Below the pieces are notes generated by a model. The model was not told where the DNA came from. It made no database searches and worked only from the letters and a program-made list of their open reading frames with translations. From Lysinibacillus fusiformis (lineage in GTDB: Bacteria > Bacillota > Bacilli > Bacillales_A > Planococcaceae), in the NCBI GenBank assembly GCA_030027265.1, contig JASENG010000005.1, positions 62,001 to 126,000 of the forward strand: a DNA stretch of 64,000 nt, written 5' to 3'. Numbering within the stretch: position 1 is the first letter of the stretch; the number at the start of each line of letters is the position of its first letter. Both the position numbers and the translations under genes were made by a program. Shown piece after piece: positions 53,085 through 61,441 of this stretch.

Positions 53085-54485
53085 TTAATTACCTGATTCA
53101 CTTTTCTTCAATAATATTTTAAACACAGTACCTTCTTCATCGCTATTTCCTAAAAGAAGATCGCCTCCGATGGATTGGGCCATCATTCTACTTAGAGGTA
53201 AACCCAGTCCTAGACCGCGAACCGAATACTTCTTATTTTCCCCTCTATAAAATCTTTCAAAGATTAATGGTTGATCATTTTTCGGAATACCATTACCGCT
53301 ATCCTGAACCAGTGCTTCAACAAACGCTTCTTGTTCACTTAGAGTAACGGTGATCTTTCCTCCATTTGGCATAGCTTGAACGGCATTTATAAGAAGATTG
53401 GCTATGATTTGTTGTATGCGGACTAAATCTGCAGAAACCATCTTGTCTTCTCGCAGTCTTATATACTCAATTTCAAGTTGATCACTTTTATTCGTCATTT
53501 CCCAAAGAGAAATACTATCTCCTATCAGCTGATTCACTTCATGCAATTTGATATTGACAGGTACCGCATCGACTGCAAATGAATTAAATGCTAAAAGATC
53601 GCCTACCATCGTTTTCATTTTCATAGTTTCAACAAGGGCCATTTTGATAAACTCATCTGCTTCATCGCCTGTAACGACTCCATCTTTTACTGCCTGCAGC
53701 AATCCACTAATGGATGTTACAGGCGTTTTCAGCTCATGGGTGACACCCGCCAATAATTCAGCCCTCGTTTTTTCAAGCTGCTGAAGTCTGCTTGCCATAT
53801 CTTTAAAGGAAGAGACAAGCTCATAAACCTCTTTTTCTTTAATCGTAGTGGGTAATTGTATATCGTAATAGCCGTCCTGTACTTTTTTCGCTGCCTCAGA
53901 TACTTTCATAATCGGCCTTGAAAGTCTGCGCGATAAAAAATAGATCGCCACCCAACCTAAGAGACCTAATGAACCAATAAATATGGCTAATTGTCCATAT
54001 TCTTGATTTACTTTTGTCAGTTGATCTTTGGATTCGAGAACAAACACATATCCTATAATTTCTTCATTTATTTCAATTTCTTTTTTTATCACATAAAATA
54101 CTTCATCCAGCTCTGGAATCGTTATTTTTTTTAGATTTTCGTCCTGAATTAAGCTCATAAAATCCAAAGTATAAAGATCAAATGGTCGGTTTGTCGAAAT
54201 AATTTTTCCGCTGGCATTTGTTATATAAAGCTCCGGGTCGATTTCTCTAAACTTAAATAGAAGCCTGTCCTCATTTGATGGTATTTCTCTCGTCGATGTA
54301 TCAGAAAGTCGATTAGCGGTTTGTTCAGCGATAAATGTCATCATTTCTAAACGATACTCTAATGTTGTATGGCGAATCCACAAAGCAAAAATAAGTGAAA
54401 TCAGCAATAATCCGATACACAGTGTTAAGACGTATCGACTCGTCCAATAAGTTAATAGTGAAACGCGTTTATTTTTTATAGACAT
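53085..54485 (-). CDS. Sensor histidine kinase
   Basis: 466 residues. Helices at about 17-37 and 165-185 flank an extracellular sensor domain of some 125 residues; HAMP (about 187-238); HisKA with H250 in GVTHELKTPVTS; HATPase with N-box (NLLINAVQAM), G1 (DSGNGIP) and G2 (GLGLGLPLS). Overlaps the regulator gene by 17 bases. Signal unknown; position next to prsA and SLH/GH18 genes would suit an envelope-stress role, as inference only. Confidence 0.93.
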   Translation of the reverse strand: MSIKNKRVSLLTYWTSRYVLTLCIGLLLISLIFALWIRHTTLEYRLEMMTFIAEQTANRLSDTSTREIPSNEDRLLFKFREIDPELYITNASGKIISTNRPFDLYTLDFMSLIQDENLKKITIPELDEVFYVIKKEIEINEEIIGYVFVLESKDQLTKVNQEYGQLAIFIGSLGLLGWVAIYFLSRRLSRPIMKVSEAAKKVQDGYYDIQLPTTIKEKEVYELVSSFKDMASRLQQLEKTRAELLAGVTHELKTPVTSISGLLQAVKDGVVTGDEADEFIKMALVETMKMKTMVGDLLAFNSFAVDAVPVNIKLHEVNQLIGDSISLWEMTNKSDQLEIEYIRLREDKMVSADLVRIQQIIANLLINAVQAMPNGGKITVTLSEQEAFVEALVQDSGNGIPKNDQPLIFERFYRGENKKYSVRGLGLGLPLSRMMAQSIGGDLLLGNSDEEGTVFKILLKKSESGN

Positions 54486-55149
54486 GGAATTGGTAACCTA
54501 ACCCTCTTAAAGTTTTGATTTCGCCTTCATTTTCTGGCCAGTCCGTTAATGCTTTTCGAAGACGTTTAACCGCTAAGTCCACTGCACGGTCACTGCCATC
54601 GTATTCCCACCCCCATACATTTTCGATTAACTGATCTCTTGTAAAGGTTTGATTGGGATGTTCCGCCAAAAACAATAATACAGCTAAATCACGTGGGGTT
54701 AACCCAACTTCTTGTCCCTTTAAAAAGACTGAATGGCCCTTAAAATCAATTTCTAATTGGCCGAACTTTACAATGTCCGAAGGGATGAAAGCAGTTCTTC
54801 TTAATACTGCTTTAATTCTTGCAACGACCTCATCGCCAATAAAAGGCTTTGCAATATAATCATCTGCTCCACCTTCAAATCCTTCAAGCTTATACTGAAC
54901 ATCACCTAAAGCCGTTAGCATAATTACCGAACATCCATTAATTGAACGGATTTCCTTTAAAACTGTCCAGCCATCCTTCCCAGGCAGCATAACATCCAAT
55001 AAGACTAGATCTGGTTTTTCTTTTATGAAAACAGCAACTGCCTCTATGCCAGTGTAACATTGAATTACTTCAAATCCCGCTTTAACTAAGTACGCTTTTA
55101 ATACAGCACTGATTGCCACTTCATCTTCTATAACTAAAATTTTACTCAT
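54469..55149 (-). CDS. OmpR-family response regulator
   Basis: 226 residues. Receiver: E8/D9, phospho-acceptor D52 (LLDVMLPG), T79, K101 (AKPF). C-terminal winged helix ends TLRGLGYQFHVYKK. The ATG at 55149 is preceded by AAAGGTG; 13 earlier codons are open but unsupported. Coupled to the kinase downstream. Confidence 0.93.
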   Translation of the reverse strand: MSKILVIEDEVAISAVLKAYLVKAGFEVIQCYTGIEAVAVFIKEKPDLVLLDVMLPGKDGWTVLKEIRSINGCSVIMLTALGDVQYKLEGFEGGADDYIAKPFIGDEVVARIKAVLRRTAFIPSDIVKFGQLEIDFKGHSVFLKGQEVGLTPRDLAVLLFLAEHPNQTFTRDQLIENVWGWEYDGSDRAVDLAVKRLRKALTDWPENEGEIKTLRGLGYQFHVYKK

Positions 55150-55275
55150 GCAAGCATCACCTTTACCCTTATTACAACAATAATCCACATTATAGCATCG
55201 TTTTATGTCAAGCTAATGTCAACTCCAAAAGAGAAACTTTTTAAAATAAAAGGGGCTGGAAGAAAGTGTATTAAG

Positions 55276-55383
55276 AAATTGATAGGAGTGGAGGGGCGAT
55301 TCCTGTCGGGAACAGCACGAGTGTGAGACTACAGGCTCGAGCCGTGCCAATGGATGCGCGTCCCCGCAACGAAAAATCAATTT
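55276..55383. repeat. GC-rich 108-bp element with 8-bp inverted ends
   Basis: Ends AAATTGAT and ATCAATTT are perfect inverted repeats. The interior (GGAGTGGAGGGGCGATTCCTG ... GCGCGTCCCCGCAACG) is much richer in GC than the surroundings. It resembles the small intergenic elements containing GACTCCTG-GGGA-AGCACGAGTG found in many Bacillales genomes (recalled). Only one copy is present in the window, so its repeat nature is unproven here. Confidence 0.5.
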
Positions 55384-55395
55384 TAGCTACATCAA

Positions 55396-55434
55396 GAAAA
55401 CACCATTTTCCTACTTGAGGAAAATGGTGTTTTC
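55396..55434 (-). terminator. Strong hairpin, terminator of the channel gene
   Basis: Sixteen-base perfect stem GAAAACACCATTTTCC / GGAAAATGGTGTTTTC, seven-base loop, about 105 bases past the channel gene stop. Flanked by GGGTTTTG on one side and TTGATG on the other, so it may work in either direction. Confidence 0.65.
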
Positions 55435-55540
55435 GGGTTTTGTCCCAGCCTCACTTCATGATTTATTTCTGTTTTGGCTTTAAAACTTTTGGGACTTCGG
55501 ATTCCTGTGGATCCAGAGCTTTTCGTAATTTATATCTTTT

Positions 55541-55870
55541 TTATTTATCATCCTCTTTAATAATTGCACGGCCTAAATTCACTAATAAAGCTAACATTAA
55601 ACCAGTGCCTATTATTAAATAAAGAACCGTAAATAATTTTGTGCCCGTTGTAGAGGGAGCTAGGTTCGTCTCTACCCCAGTCGGGATTAGACTTACTACC
55701 GCAAAATAAAAAGCGTCAATTTTCGTCCATCCTTCATATCTGGAGTAGAACAATGTCCCCGATAAAACAATGAGCGCAACAGTCGTGATAATACTTATAA
55801 ATTGCGGTTCTTTTACTCCATGGTAGAGTCCTTTCAACAATCGTTTAAAACTTAGAATGACTGATAGCAT
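55541..55870 (-). CDS. Two-helix ion-channel protein with atypical filter
   Basis: About 109 residues: helix 1 (about FISIITTVALIVLSGTLFY), a pore-loop region and helix 2 (LFTVLYLIIGTGLMLALLVNLG), the layout of bacterial two-helix K+ channels. The selectivity loop reads SLIPTGVETNLAP where K+ channels have TVGYGD, so potassium selectivity is doubtful. FAVVSL and TKLFTVLY frame it as in the family. AAGGAG lies seven bases before the ATG at 55870. Confidence 0.75.
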   Translation of the reverse strand: MLSVILSFKRLLKGLYHGVKEPQFISIITTVALIVLSGTLFYSRYEGWTKIDAFYFAVVSLIPTGVETNLAPSTTGTKLFTVLYLIIGTGLMLALLVNLGRAIIKEDDK

Positions 55871-56005
55871 GCAACTTCTCCTTTTTTTCACAAAACAATT
55901 CAACTTACGGCGTAATGCATCTATTAGTCAGTATTGTATCATCTAGCTACAATATTCAAAAGTTCTGCAGATTTCAAGTCTCTACCTTTTAATTAATTAA
56001 GAAAA

Positions 56006-57517
56006 TTATACTAAATGCTTTTCTTCTTCCCGCTCTTCAATTTCCTCAAAAGTTCCTTGAATTGGTTGCTTTCCAGCAAAAGTCTCGATTAATTCTTTCA
56101 CATCAATACCAGAAGAAGCCTTTAATGTTTCTTGCAAGCTGGACATTAGGTTTGTTGCGTAGGAAGTAATGCGATTGGCGCCGCCGCCCTCTCCATTTCC
56201 TGTATCGACAACCGTAATTTTATCAATATTCGATAATGGGCTTGCAATCTCTTTAGCGTATTCCGGCATCATGCGAACAATCATATCAAGGACAGCCGCT
56301 TGACCAAATTGTTCAAAGGCTTCCGCAATTTTACGTTTTGCTTCGGCTTCTGCCAACCCTTTTAGGCGAATGATCTCTGCTTCTGTTTCCCCTTGTGCAC
56401 GCTCTGAATCTGCTTTAGCCAAACCATCTAAGCGAATTTTTTCTGCCTCTGCTTTTGCTAAAGACTCAATTCGATATTTTTCAGCATCGGCTTGAGCTAA
56501 ATCTTTCATTTTTTGTGCTGCTGCATTTTGTTCCACTGCATAGCGATCTGCATCTGCCTTTTTCTTTACTTCTGAATCATATTGCTTCTCACGACGTAAA
56601 ATCTCTTTTTCTTCTAATTCAATTTGTTTCTGACGTTCAATGATGCGAACTTGCATCTCCTGCTCTGTTACCTGTTGTTTTGCTCGTGCCGATTCCAGCT
56701 CATAGGCTTGGTCCGCCCGCGCTTTTGCTTTATCTTGCTCCAGTTTGTATTCTGCTATTTTTAATTGATTTTCTTTTTCCGCTTCCGCAATCTCTGTAGC
56801 TCGCTGCAATTCAGCTTTTTGAGCTTCCTTCTCTGCTTCTGCACGTTTTATGCGCGTTTCTTTTTCTGCTTCTGCAGTTGCAATATCTGCATCACGTTTG
56901 ATTTGGGCGATTCTAGGTTTACCCAGCGAGTCTAAATAGCCATTTTTATCACGTACATCTTTAATCGTAAAGGACACAATCACTAATCCCATCTTCGCTA
57001 AATCCTGTGATGCTACTCGTTGAACTTCCTGCGAAAATTTATCACGATTTTTATAGATTTCTTCCACTGTCATGGAACCAAGAATCGAGCGTAAATGTCC
57101 CTCTAAAACTTCCTTCGCTTCATTTTCCCGATCTGCTTTGCTTTTTCCTAAAAACTGCTCAGCGGCAGTAGCGATTTCAGAAATCGATCCGCCAATTTTA
57201 ATAATTGCAGTTCCATCGGCAGTGACAGGGACACCCTGTTCTGTATAAACTTCAGGTGTTGTTACCTCCAGCTTGCTGGATAATAGACTTAACGGTTCTG
57301 ATTGCTGGAACACCGGGAAAACGAATGTCCCCCCGCCACGAATAATCTTGATGCGATTACCTGAATCATCTGTATGAACATTTTTCGACCCTAAAAAGCT
57401 TCCTGTTACAATCAATGCTTCATCCGGACCGACTGTTTTGTATTTTGTAATATACACCGCGATAATTGCTAAAATGATAAACGCTGCTATACCAATAACG
57501 ACTAATGAACTGACCAT
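56006..57517 (-). CDS. floT: Flotillin
   Basis: 503 residues. Scaffold of functional membrane microdomains. N-terminal hydrophobic helix (about 4-24), SPFH/PHB domain (about 30-190), then a long Glu/Ala/Lys/Arg coiled coil (about 195-400) with EAEKE repeats, and a C-terminal region rich in KITVVDTGNGEGG as in Bacillus FloT (YuaG). It follows yuaF by 14 bases under the SigW-like promoter. Confidence 0.94.
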   Translation of the reverse strand: MVSSLVVIGIAAFIILAIIAVYITKYKTVGPDEALIVTGSFLGSKNVHTDDSGNRIKIIRGGGTFVFPVFQQSEPLSLLSSKLEVTTPEVYTEQGVPVTADGTAIIKIGGSISEIATAAEQFLGKSKADRENEAKEVLEGHLRSILGSMTVEEIYKNRDKFSQEVQRVASQDLAKMGLVIVSFTIKDVRDKNGYLDSLGKPRIAQIKRDADIATAEAEKETRIKRAEAEKEAQKAELQRATEIAEAEKENQLKIAEYKLEQDKAKARADQAYELESARAKQQVTEQEMQVRIIERQKQIELEEKEILRREKQYDSEVKKKADADRYAVEQNAAAQKMKDLAQADAEKYRIESLAKAEAEKIRLDGLAKADSERAQGETEAEIIRLKGLAEAEAKRKIAEAFEQFGQAAVLDMIVRMMPEYAKEIASPLSNIDKITVVDTGNGEGGGANRITSYATNLMSSLQETLKASSGIDVKELIETFAGKQPIQGTFEEIEEREEEKHLV

Positions 57518-57531
57518 TTTTAATTTCCTCC

Positions 57532-58068
57532 TTATAATTTGAATTGCAGGGCAGACTCATATTTCTTTACATAAACCGTCCCTTGTTTTGCTTCAATAAT
57601 GAGAACTTGCTCATCGTATTCTATGGCTTCATTTTCAAAGCCTGTTGCCCTTTTTGAAATAATTCCATTGACCGTTTCAATAACAATCTCTCCGTAGCCA
57701 TCGACAGGTATGGGGACAATCACTTTTCCAACTTGACCCCCAAGAGATTCCTCTGTATAAGCTAATGAGACTTCTGCACTTTTCAAAGGCACCAGTATAA
57801 AGAAATAAATTAAACTACTAATAATAGCTGATATAATACAGGCGATGAAAAAGATTAATAGGTCTGACATGGATGTGAACTTTTTCAGCAAAAATCCTCC
57901 TGCTGAAGTAATGGTTATAAAGGATAAAATAACTGCTGGATCTACAAACGGTATTCCTTCAAAAAAACCATCAAACAGTTCAGAGAATAAAAGATAGAGG
58001 ATGGTAATACAGCCAACAATAATGAGGGTAAATAGATAAACCGTATGAAGCTCGAAGCCGAATAACAA
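57532..58068 (-). CDS. yuaF: YuaF/NfeD-like membrane protein
   Basis: 178 residues: three or four helices (about 8-30, 42-62, 68-98), then an OB-fold-like cytoplasmic or surface domain (about 105-178: LGGQVGKVIVPIPVDGYGEIVIETVNG). Partner of flotillin; in Bacillus subtilis yuaF precedes floT and shapes membrane fluidity. Same order here. Confidence 0.88.
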   Translation of the reverse strand: MLFGFELHTVYLFTLIIVGCITILYLLFSELFDGFFEGIPFVDPAVILSFITITSAGGFLLKKFTSMSDLLIFFIACIISAIISSLIYFFILVPLKSAEVSLAYTEESLGGQVGKVIVPIPVDGYGEIVIETVNGIISKRATGFENEAIEYDEQVLIIEAKQGTVYVKKYESALQFKL

Positions 58069-58187
58069 AAAATAACACCACCTTTTCTTAGAAAAATTGG
58101 CTATTGTAAAAACCTAAAGCGTTTTGCTTTCAGTTTTTGCAGATGTAGTAAACTTCTTATCTGCCAAAATAATCCTTATGACTTATA

Positions 58188-58213
58188 TACGAACCATTCG
58201 ACATTTAGTTTCG
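58188..58213 (-). promoter_or_regulatory. SigW-type promoter of yuaF-floT
   Basis: On the minus strand: GAAAC, 16 bases, CGTA, the SigW consensus and spacing, about 120 bases upstream of yuaF. The orthologous Bacillus operon is SigW-controlled, so an envelope-stress sigma factor of this group probably drives it here. Confidence 0.8.
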
Positions 58214-58372
58214 AAAATATAGAAAATTTTTTCAATTAAATAAATGTATCGACTCGTCTTAATAGTTGGCCAAGGTTTGACTGATAAAGAAAGGTATCTC
58301 GGCTGCGCTTCTAGTAAATCAATTGAAAGAGTTACTATTCTTGCTTTTATAATTCTCCTAAAAAAGGAAAAA

Positions 58373-58396
58373 TCCCTTATCTATCGTGATAAAGGA
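58373..58396 (-). terminator. Terminator of the DHFR gene
   Basis: Nine-base stem TCCCTTATC / GATAAAGGA (one mismatch) and six-base loop, followed by TTTTTCCTTTTTT on the minus strand. Nine bases past the stop. Confidence 0.7.
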
Positions 58397-58405
58397 CTTT
58401 GTGGC

Positions 58406-58885
58406 TTATTGATTTCTCTCGTAAATGCAATAGGTATAATTATATCCGTCCGGTGTTTCAACCGGGTTACTTTTTGAGATGAGCTTCCATTCATCTCCAT
58501 ACGCTGGAAAGAAGGTGTCGCCATTAAAGTCATGTTCGATATGTGTAATATAAAGTCGATCCGCAATCGGCAACACCATATTAAAAATCTGTTCTCCGCC
58601 AATAATCATCACTTCTTCTACATCTCCAGCAAGTTTCAGAGCCCCTTCAATACTAGTGGCAACCTCTACTCCCTCTACATGGAAGTTTTCATTTCTAGTG
58701 ATGACGATATTTTTTCTGCCAGGCAGCGGTCTGCCAATGGAATCAAAGGTTTTTCTTCCCATAATCATCGGTTTTCCCATAGTTTGTTCTTTAAAATACT
58801 GCAATTCGCCGGGTAAATGCCACGGCATTTTGTTTTCATATCCGATTACGCGATTGTTGTCGTGAGCTACAATTAGTGAAATCAT
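58406..58885 (-). CDS. folA: Dihydrofolate reductase
   Basis: 159 residues. NADPH-dependent reduction of dihydrofolate. MISLIVAHDNNRVIGYENKMPWHLP opens the active site; the usual acidic residue is a glutamate (PGEL), as in the anthrax-group enzyme. GRKTFDSIGRPLPGRKNIV and IIGGEQIF bind NADPH. AGGAGAG lies five bases before the ATG at 58885; the 17-codon extension is unsupported. thyA is not adjacent. Confidence 0.95.
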   Translation of the reverse strand: MISLIVAHDNNRVIGYENKMPWHLPGELQYFKEQTMGKPMIMGRKTFDSIGRPLPGRKNIVITRNENFHVEGVEVATSIEGALKLAGDVEEVMIIGGEQIFNMVLPIADRLYITHIEHDFNGDTFFPAYGDEWKLISKSNPVETPDGYNYTYCIYERNQ

Positions 58886-59029
58886 TCTATCTCTCCTAAA
58901 AATCATCATTTCTTTTTCTATTTTATACTTTTTCATTCATATTTTTACAAAAAACTTAATATAAATAAATAATAGACATTTATTTGCAACAATATATACA
59001 GCTTAAAACTTGTAAAGGAAGTGGAATAG

Positions 59030-59836
59030 ATGCTCACTCTAATTAGCCAGAAACCTTCGATTACTTTAGAAGGATACCCAATTCTTACGGAGATTAGTGA
59101 TGTCGTATATAAGGATTTAATCGCTAGCAACAGCAAATACATTCTCTTGGATGAAGAAAAAAACACGATTATATTAAAACGTTCTTTTTTTAAAAAGAAC
59201 AAACAGGTTCAAAATGTAACTCGATTTTTTGCAGAAGTTTCTATGAATGATCTGATTATTGAATCCCCTGCTGAAAAAAACGATCAGTTATCGAATTCAG
59301 GCTTTGCCGATGAAGTAATCGATACAAACTTTAAAAACAAGACGATTGCAATTATTTTGGAATCCCCTCACATCGATGAATATGAGCAGAGTAAAGAGAA
59401 ACTTGTTCCGATAGGTGCTGCTCAAGGGCAAACGGGGAAAAAAATCGAGAGAAGTATTGAAGATTTAATCGAGGCATTAAAGAACTATGAAGTAATCGAA
59501 GAGCTGCATAAATACCGCGTGATTTTGATAAATGCCGTGAACTTCCAGACTTCCCTCCACTTTATACACGAGAAACCAATGAACAACTATTATCGCGAAT
59601 TACGTGATAAAATGTGGATGAAAATGTGGACGGAAATTCCGCAAATTAAAAGTGAGTTCACAAAACAATTGGAGACGCTAAAAAAGGATTCCATTATTAT
59701 AAATGCTTGTCCTAAATCATTAAAACCATTAATCAATCAGGAGCTCATTGCTTTTGCCAATCGCTTTTCACTTTTTGAAAGCAATCATCCAAGTTCCACA
59801 GAAATTTGGACGAAAAGTTTATTTAAGTTAAATTAG
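59030..59836 (+). CDS. Unknown protein with uracil-DNA-glycosylase-like pattern
   Basis: 268 residues, soluble. The central half recalls the UDG superfamily: IAIILESPHIDEYEQSKEKLVPIGAAQGQTGKKIERSI (like the N-terminal GEAPG...PFVGxAG loop), YRVILINAVNF (like the ITNAVK strand), SIIINACPKSLKPL, and FESNHPSS near the end (like the HPS motif). Similarity is by pattern only. The first 90 residues are an extra domain. No repair gene is next to it. It may be a diverged glycosylase or a non-catalytic relative. Confidence 0.5.
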   Translation: MLTLISQKPSITLEGYPILTEISDVVYKDLIASNSKYILLDEEKNTIILKRSFFKKNKQVQNVTRFFAEVSMNDLIIESPAEKNDQLSNSGFADEVIDTNFKNKTIAIILESPHIDEYEQSKEKLVPIGAAQGQTGKKIERSIEDLIEALKNYEVIEELHKYRVILINAVNFQTSLHFIHEKPMNNYYRELRDKMWMKMWTEIPQIKSEFTKQLETLKKDSIIINACPKSLKPLINQELIAFANRFSLFESNHPSSTEIWTKSLFKLN

Positions 59837-59896
59837 CTGATGAAATCATTCTGATTAATAATATGGATAAATTATGTTAAAATTAATAATTAGTTT

Positions 59897-59928
59897 AGAC
59901 AGTCGCGTCAAAGGCTGTCTATTTTTTA
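59897..59928 (+). terminator. Rho-independent terminator of the UDG-like gene
   Basis: Eight-base stem AGACAGTC / GGCTGTCT (one wobble), eight-base loop, then ATTTTTT. Confidence 0.75.
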
Positions 59929-59977
59929 TGGTTTATAGGGTTATAATAAATAGAGAAATTTTTGGAGGTTAATTCTA

Positions 59978-60433
59978 ATGACACTTAATTTATCAGAGGC
60001 TCATATTGAGCGTTGTGACAAAGATACGGAAGAAATGATTGCAAAAGAAAATGCTTCATTCTTAAATACACCCTTATCACATTTAAAACAGCATATGAAC
60101 GAATTTATTTACATCGAATCAAATGAATTCGAACCAATTAAAACTGACAGCCTCTCTTTAGAGGTTGACGATGTGTTTAGAACATATATGGCATTACTCG
60201 GTTTAAAGGTACAAAAGAAGCACGCAACCATTATCAAAACGTATTTGGAAGAAAACTTGCACGGAGATGAAATCTACTCTAGTATGATGTTTTCAGGAGA
60301 AGATGGGTTATGGGATATCAATATTCCAATAGATAATATGAAGGATTTCCGTGAAGATATGACAATGCAAGAAGTGACTTCACTAATTTACAACTTCCTC
60401 GAACCATTAGTTAACACTATAGAACAGCAGTAG
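59978..60433 (+). CDS. Conserved protein, unknown function
   Basis: 151 residues, acidic, no helices or signal. Begins MTLNLSEAHIERCDKDTEEM; TYMALLGLKVQKKHATIIKTYLEENLHGDE and LIYNFLEPLVNTIEQQ are predicted helical. I do not recognise the family. TTTGGAGG lies ten bases before the ATG. 18 bases separate it from the methyltransferase-like gene downstream, so they probably share an mRNA. Confidence 0.6.
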   Translation: MTLNLSEAHIERCDKDTEEMIAKENASFLNTPLSHLKQHMNEFIYIESNEFEPIKTDSLSLEVDDVFRTYMALLGLKVQKKHATIIKTYLEENLHGDEIYSSMMFSGEDGLWDINIPIDNMKDFREDMTMQEVTSLIYNFLEPLVNTIEQQ

Positions 60434-60451
60434 ACAAAGGATGATTACCTA

Positions 60452-61405
60452 TTGAATAGCAAACAAACAAATGGAACATATATCTACACCTATGTCCATC
60501 ATAAAAATGAGCACGATCTCTGCAGAATGGAGATGCGTTCATTTTTCGGCTTTGATACACAATTAAACTATTTAATGAGTCCTATTAAAATAGACCCCAG
60601 CCGCAGCCCTTTTATAGAAGAACGATTAGAAGTAATGTATGAAGCAGAAAACATTCCCCAATTAAAAGAATTGATGAAGGATATGGTAATCAGTGCCTCT
60701 ACCTACAAAGTCTATTGCTTTAACCGCATGGACTTAGGGGAAACAAAGAAAATCCCCCATCAAAAACGCCGACAAGTTGAACGGGAGCTTGGTTTAATCA
60801 TTGACGGAGAACCAGATCTAGACAATCCTGAGGTCGTATTTGGTTTGGTTTTTGTGGACAATCGCTGGTATTTCGGAAAATATACAAAAAGTATTTCGGT
60901 ATGGCGTGAACATATACATAAACCTGTAAGTTACTCGACAGCACTGAATACGAGAGTTTCTCGAGCGATAGCCAATATAGCTGTTCCAAATCCATTTGGT
61001 GTCCGTGCAATTGACCCATGCTGCGGCATTGGTACAGTTGTAATCGAGGCGCTGTCCATGGGCATTGATATAGTAGGTCGAGATATTAAACCTCTCGTTG
61101 CCAAAGGTGCTCGGGAAAATATCGCATATTTCAATTTACAAGGCACCATCGCAAAAGGTCCAATTGCTGAGGTCAGCGAACACTATGATGTATGTATTAT
61201 CGATTTACCCTATAATCTTTACACACATATCACACGTGAAGAGCAATTTGATATTATCAAGCAAGCACGACGTATCGCAGACAAATGTGTCATCGTGACC
61301 ATCGAAACCATTGATGACTTGCTAGAGGAAGCAGGATTCAACATTATTGATCACTGCATTACAAAAAAACATTTATTTGAACGGCAAATTTTATTGTGTG
61401 AATAA
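60452..61405 (+). CDS. RNA/DNA methyltransferase of the TRM11/RlmL type
   Basis: 317 residues. SAM motif AIDPCCGIGTVVIEALSMGIDIVGRDI (about 188-215) and the catalytic motif IDLPYNLYT, a variant of [D/N]PPY used for exocyclic-amine methylation, are clear. N-terminal region (about 1-150) is a distinct RNA-binding-like domain with HQKRRQVEREL. Similar to Firmicute proteins annotated as putative tRNA (guanine-N2)-methyltransferase; substrate unverified. Start is TTG with GGATG upstream. Confidence 0.8.
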   Translation: MNSKQTNGTYIYTYVHHKNEHDLCRMEMRSFFGFDTQLNYLMSPIKIDPSRSPFIEERLEVMYEAENIPQLKELMKDMVISASTYKVYCFNRMDLGETKKIPHQKRRQVERELGLIIDGEPDLDNPEVVFGLVFVDNRWYFGKYTKSISVWREHIHKPVSYSTALNTRVSRAIANIAVPNPFGVRAIDPCCGIGTVVIEALSMGIDIVGRDIKPLVAKGARENIAYFNLQGTIAKGPIAEVSEHYDVCIIDLPYNLYTHITREEQFDIIKQARRIADKCVIVTIETIDDLLEEAGFNIIDHCITKKHLFERQILLCE

Positions 61406-61412
61406 TCTGAAG

Positions 61413-61441
61413 GGCTCTTAGAGGAACTAGGAGCCTTTTTT
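61413..61441 (+). terminator. Rho-independent terminator of the methyltransferase gene
   Basis: Nine-base stem GGCTCTTAG / CTAGGAGCC (one wobble), five-base loop, then TTTTTT. It abuts the stop of the convergent GNAT gene. Confidence 0.8.

Larger units (their letters stand above)
55150..55540. other. 390-bp intergenic region with repeat element
   Basis: Holds the promoter side of the two-component operon, a GC-rich 108-bp element (55276-55383), a 16-bp-stem hairpin (55396-55434) and the sequence TGTCCCAGCCTC, whose minus-strand form GAGGCTGGGACA is a common companion of terminators in Firmicutes. GGCTGG (55254-55259) could pair with CCAGCC (55445-55450), enclosing the whole block. Confidence 0.5.
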
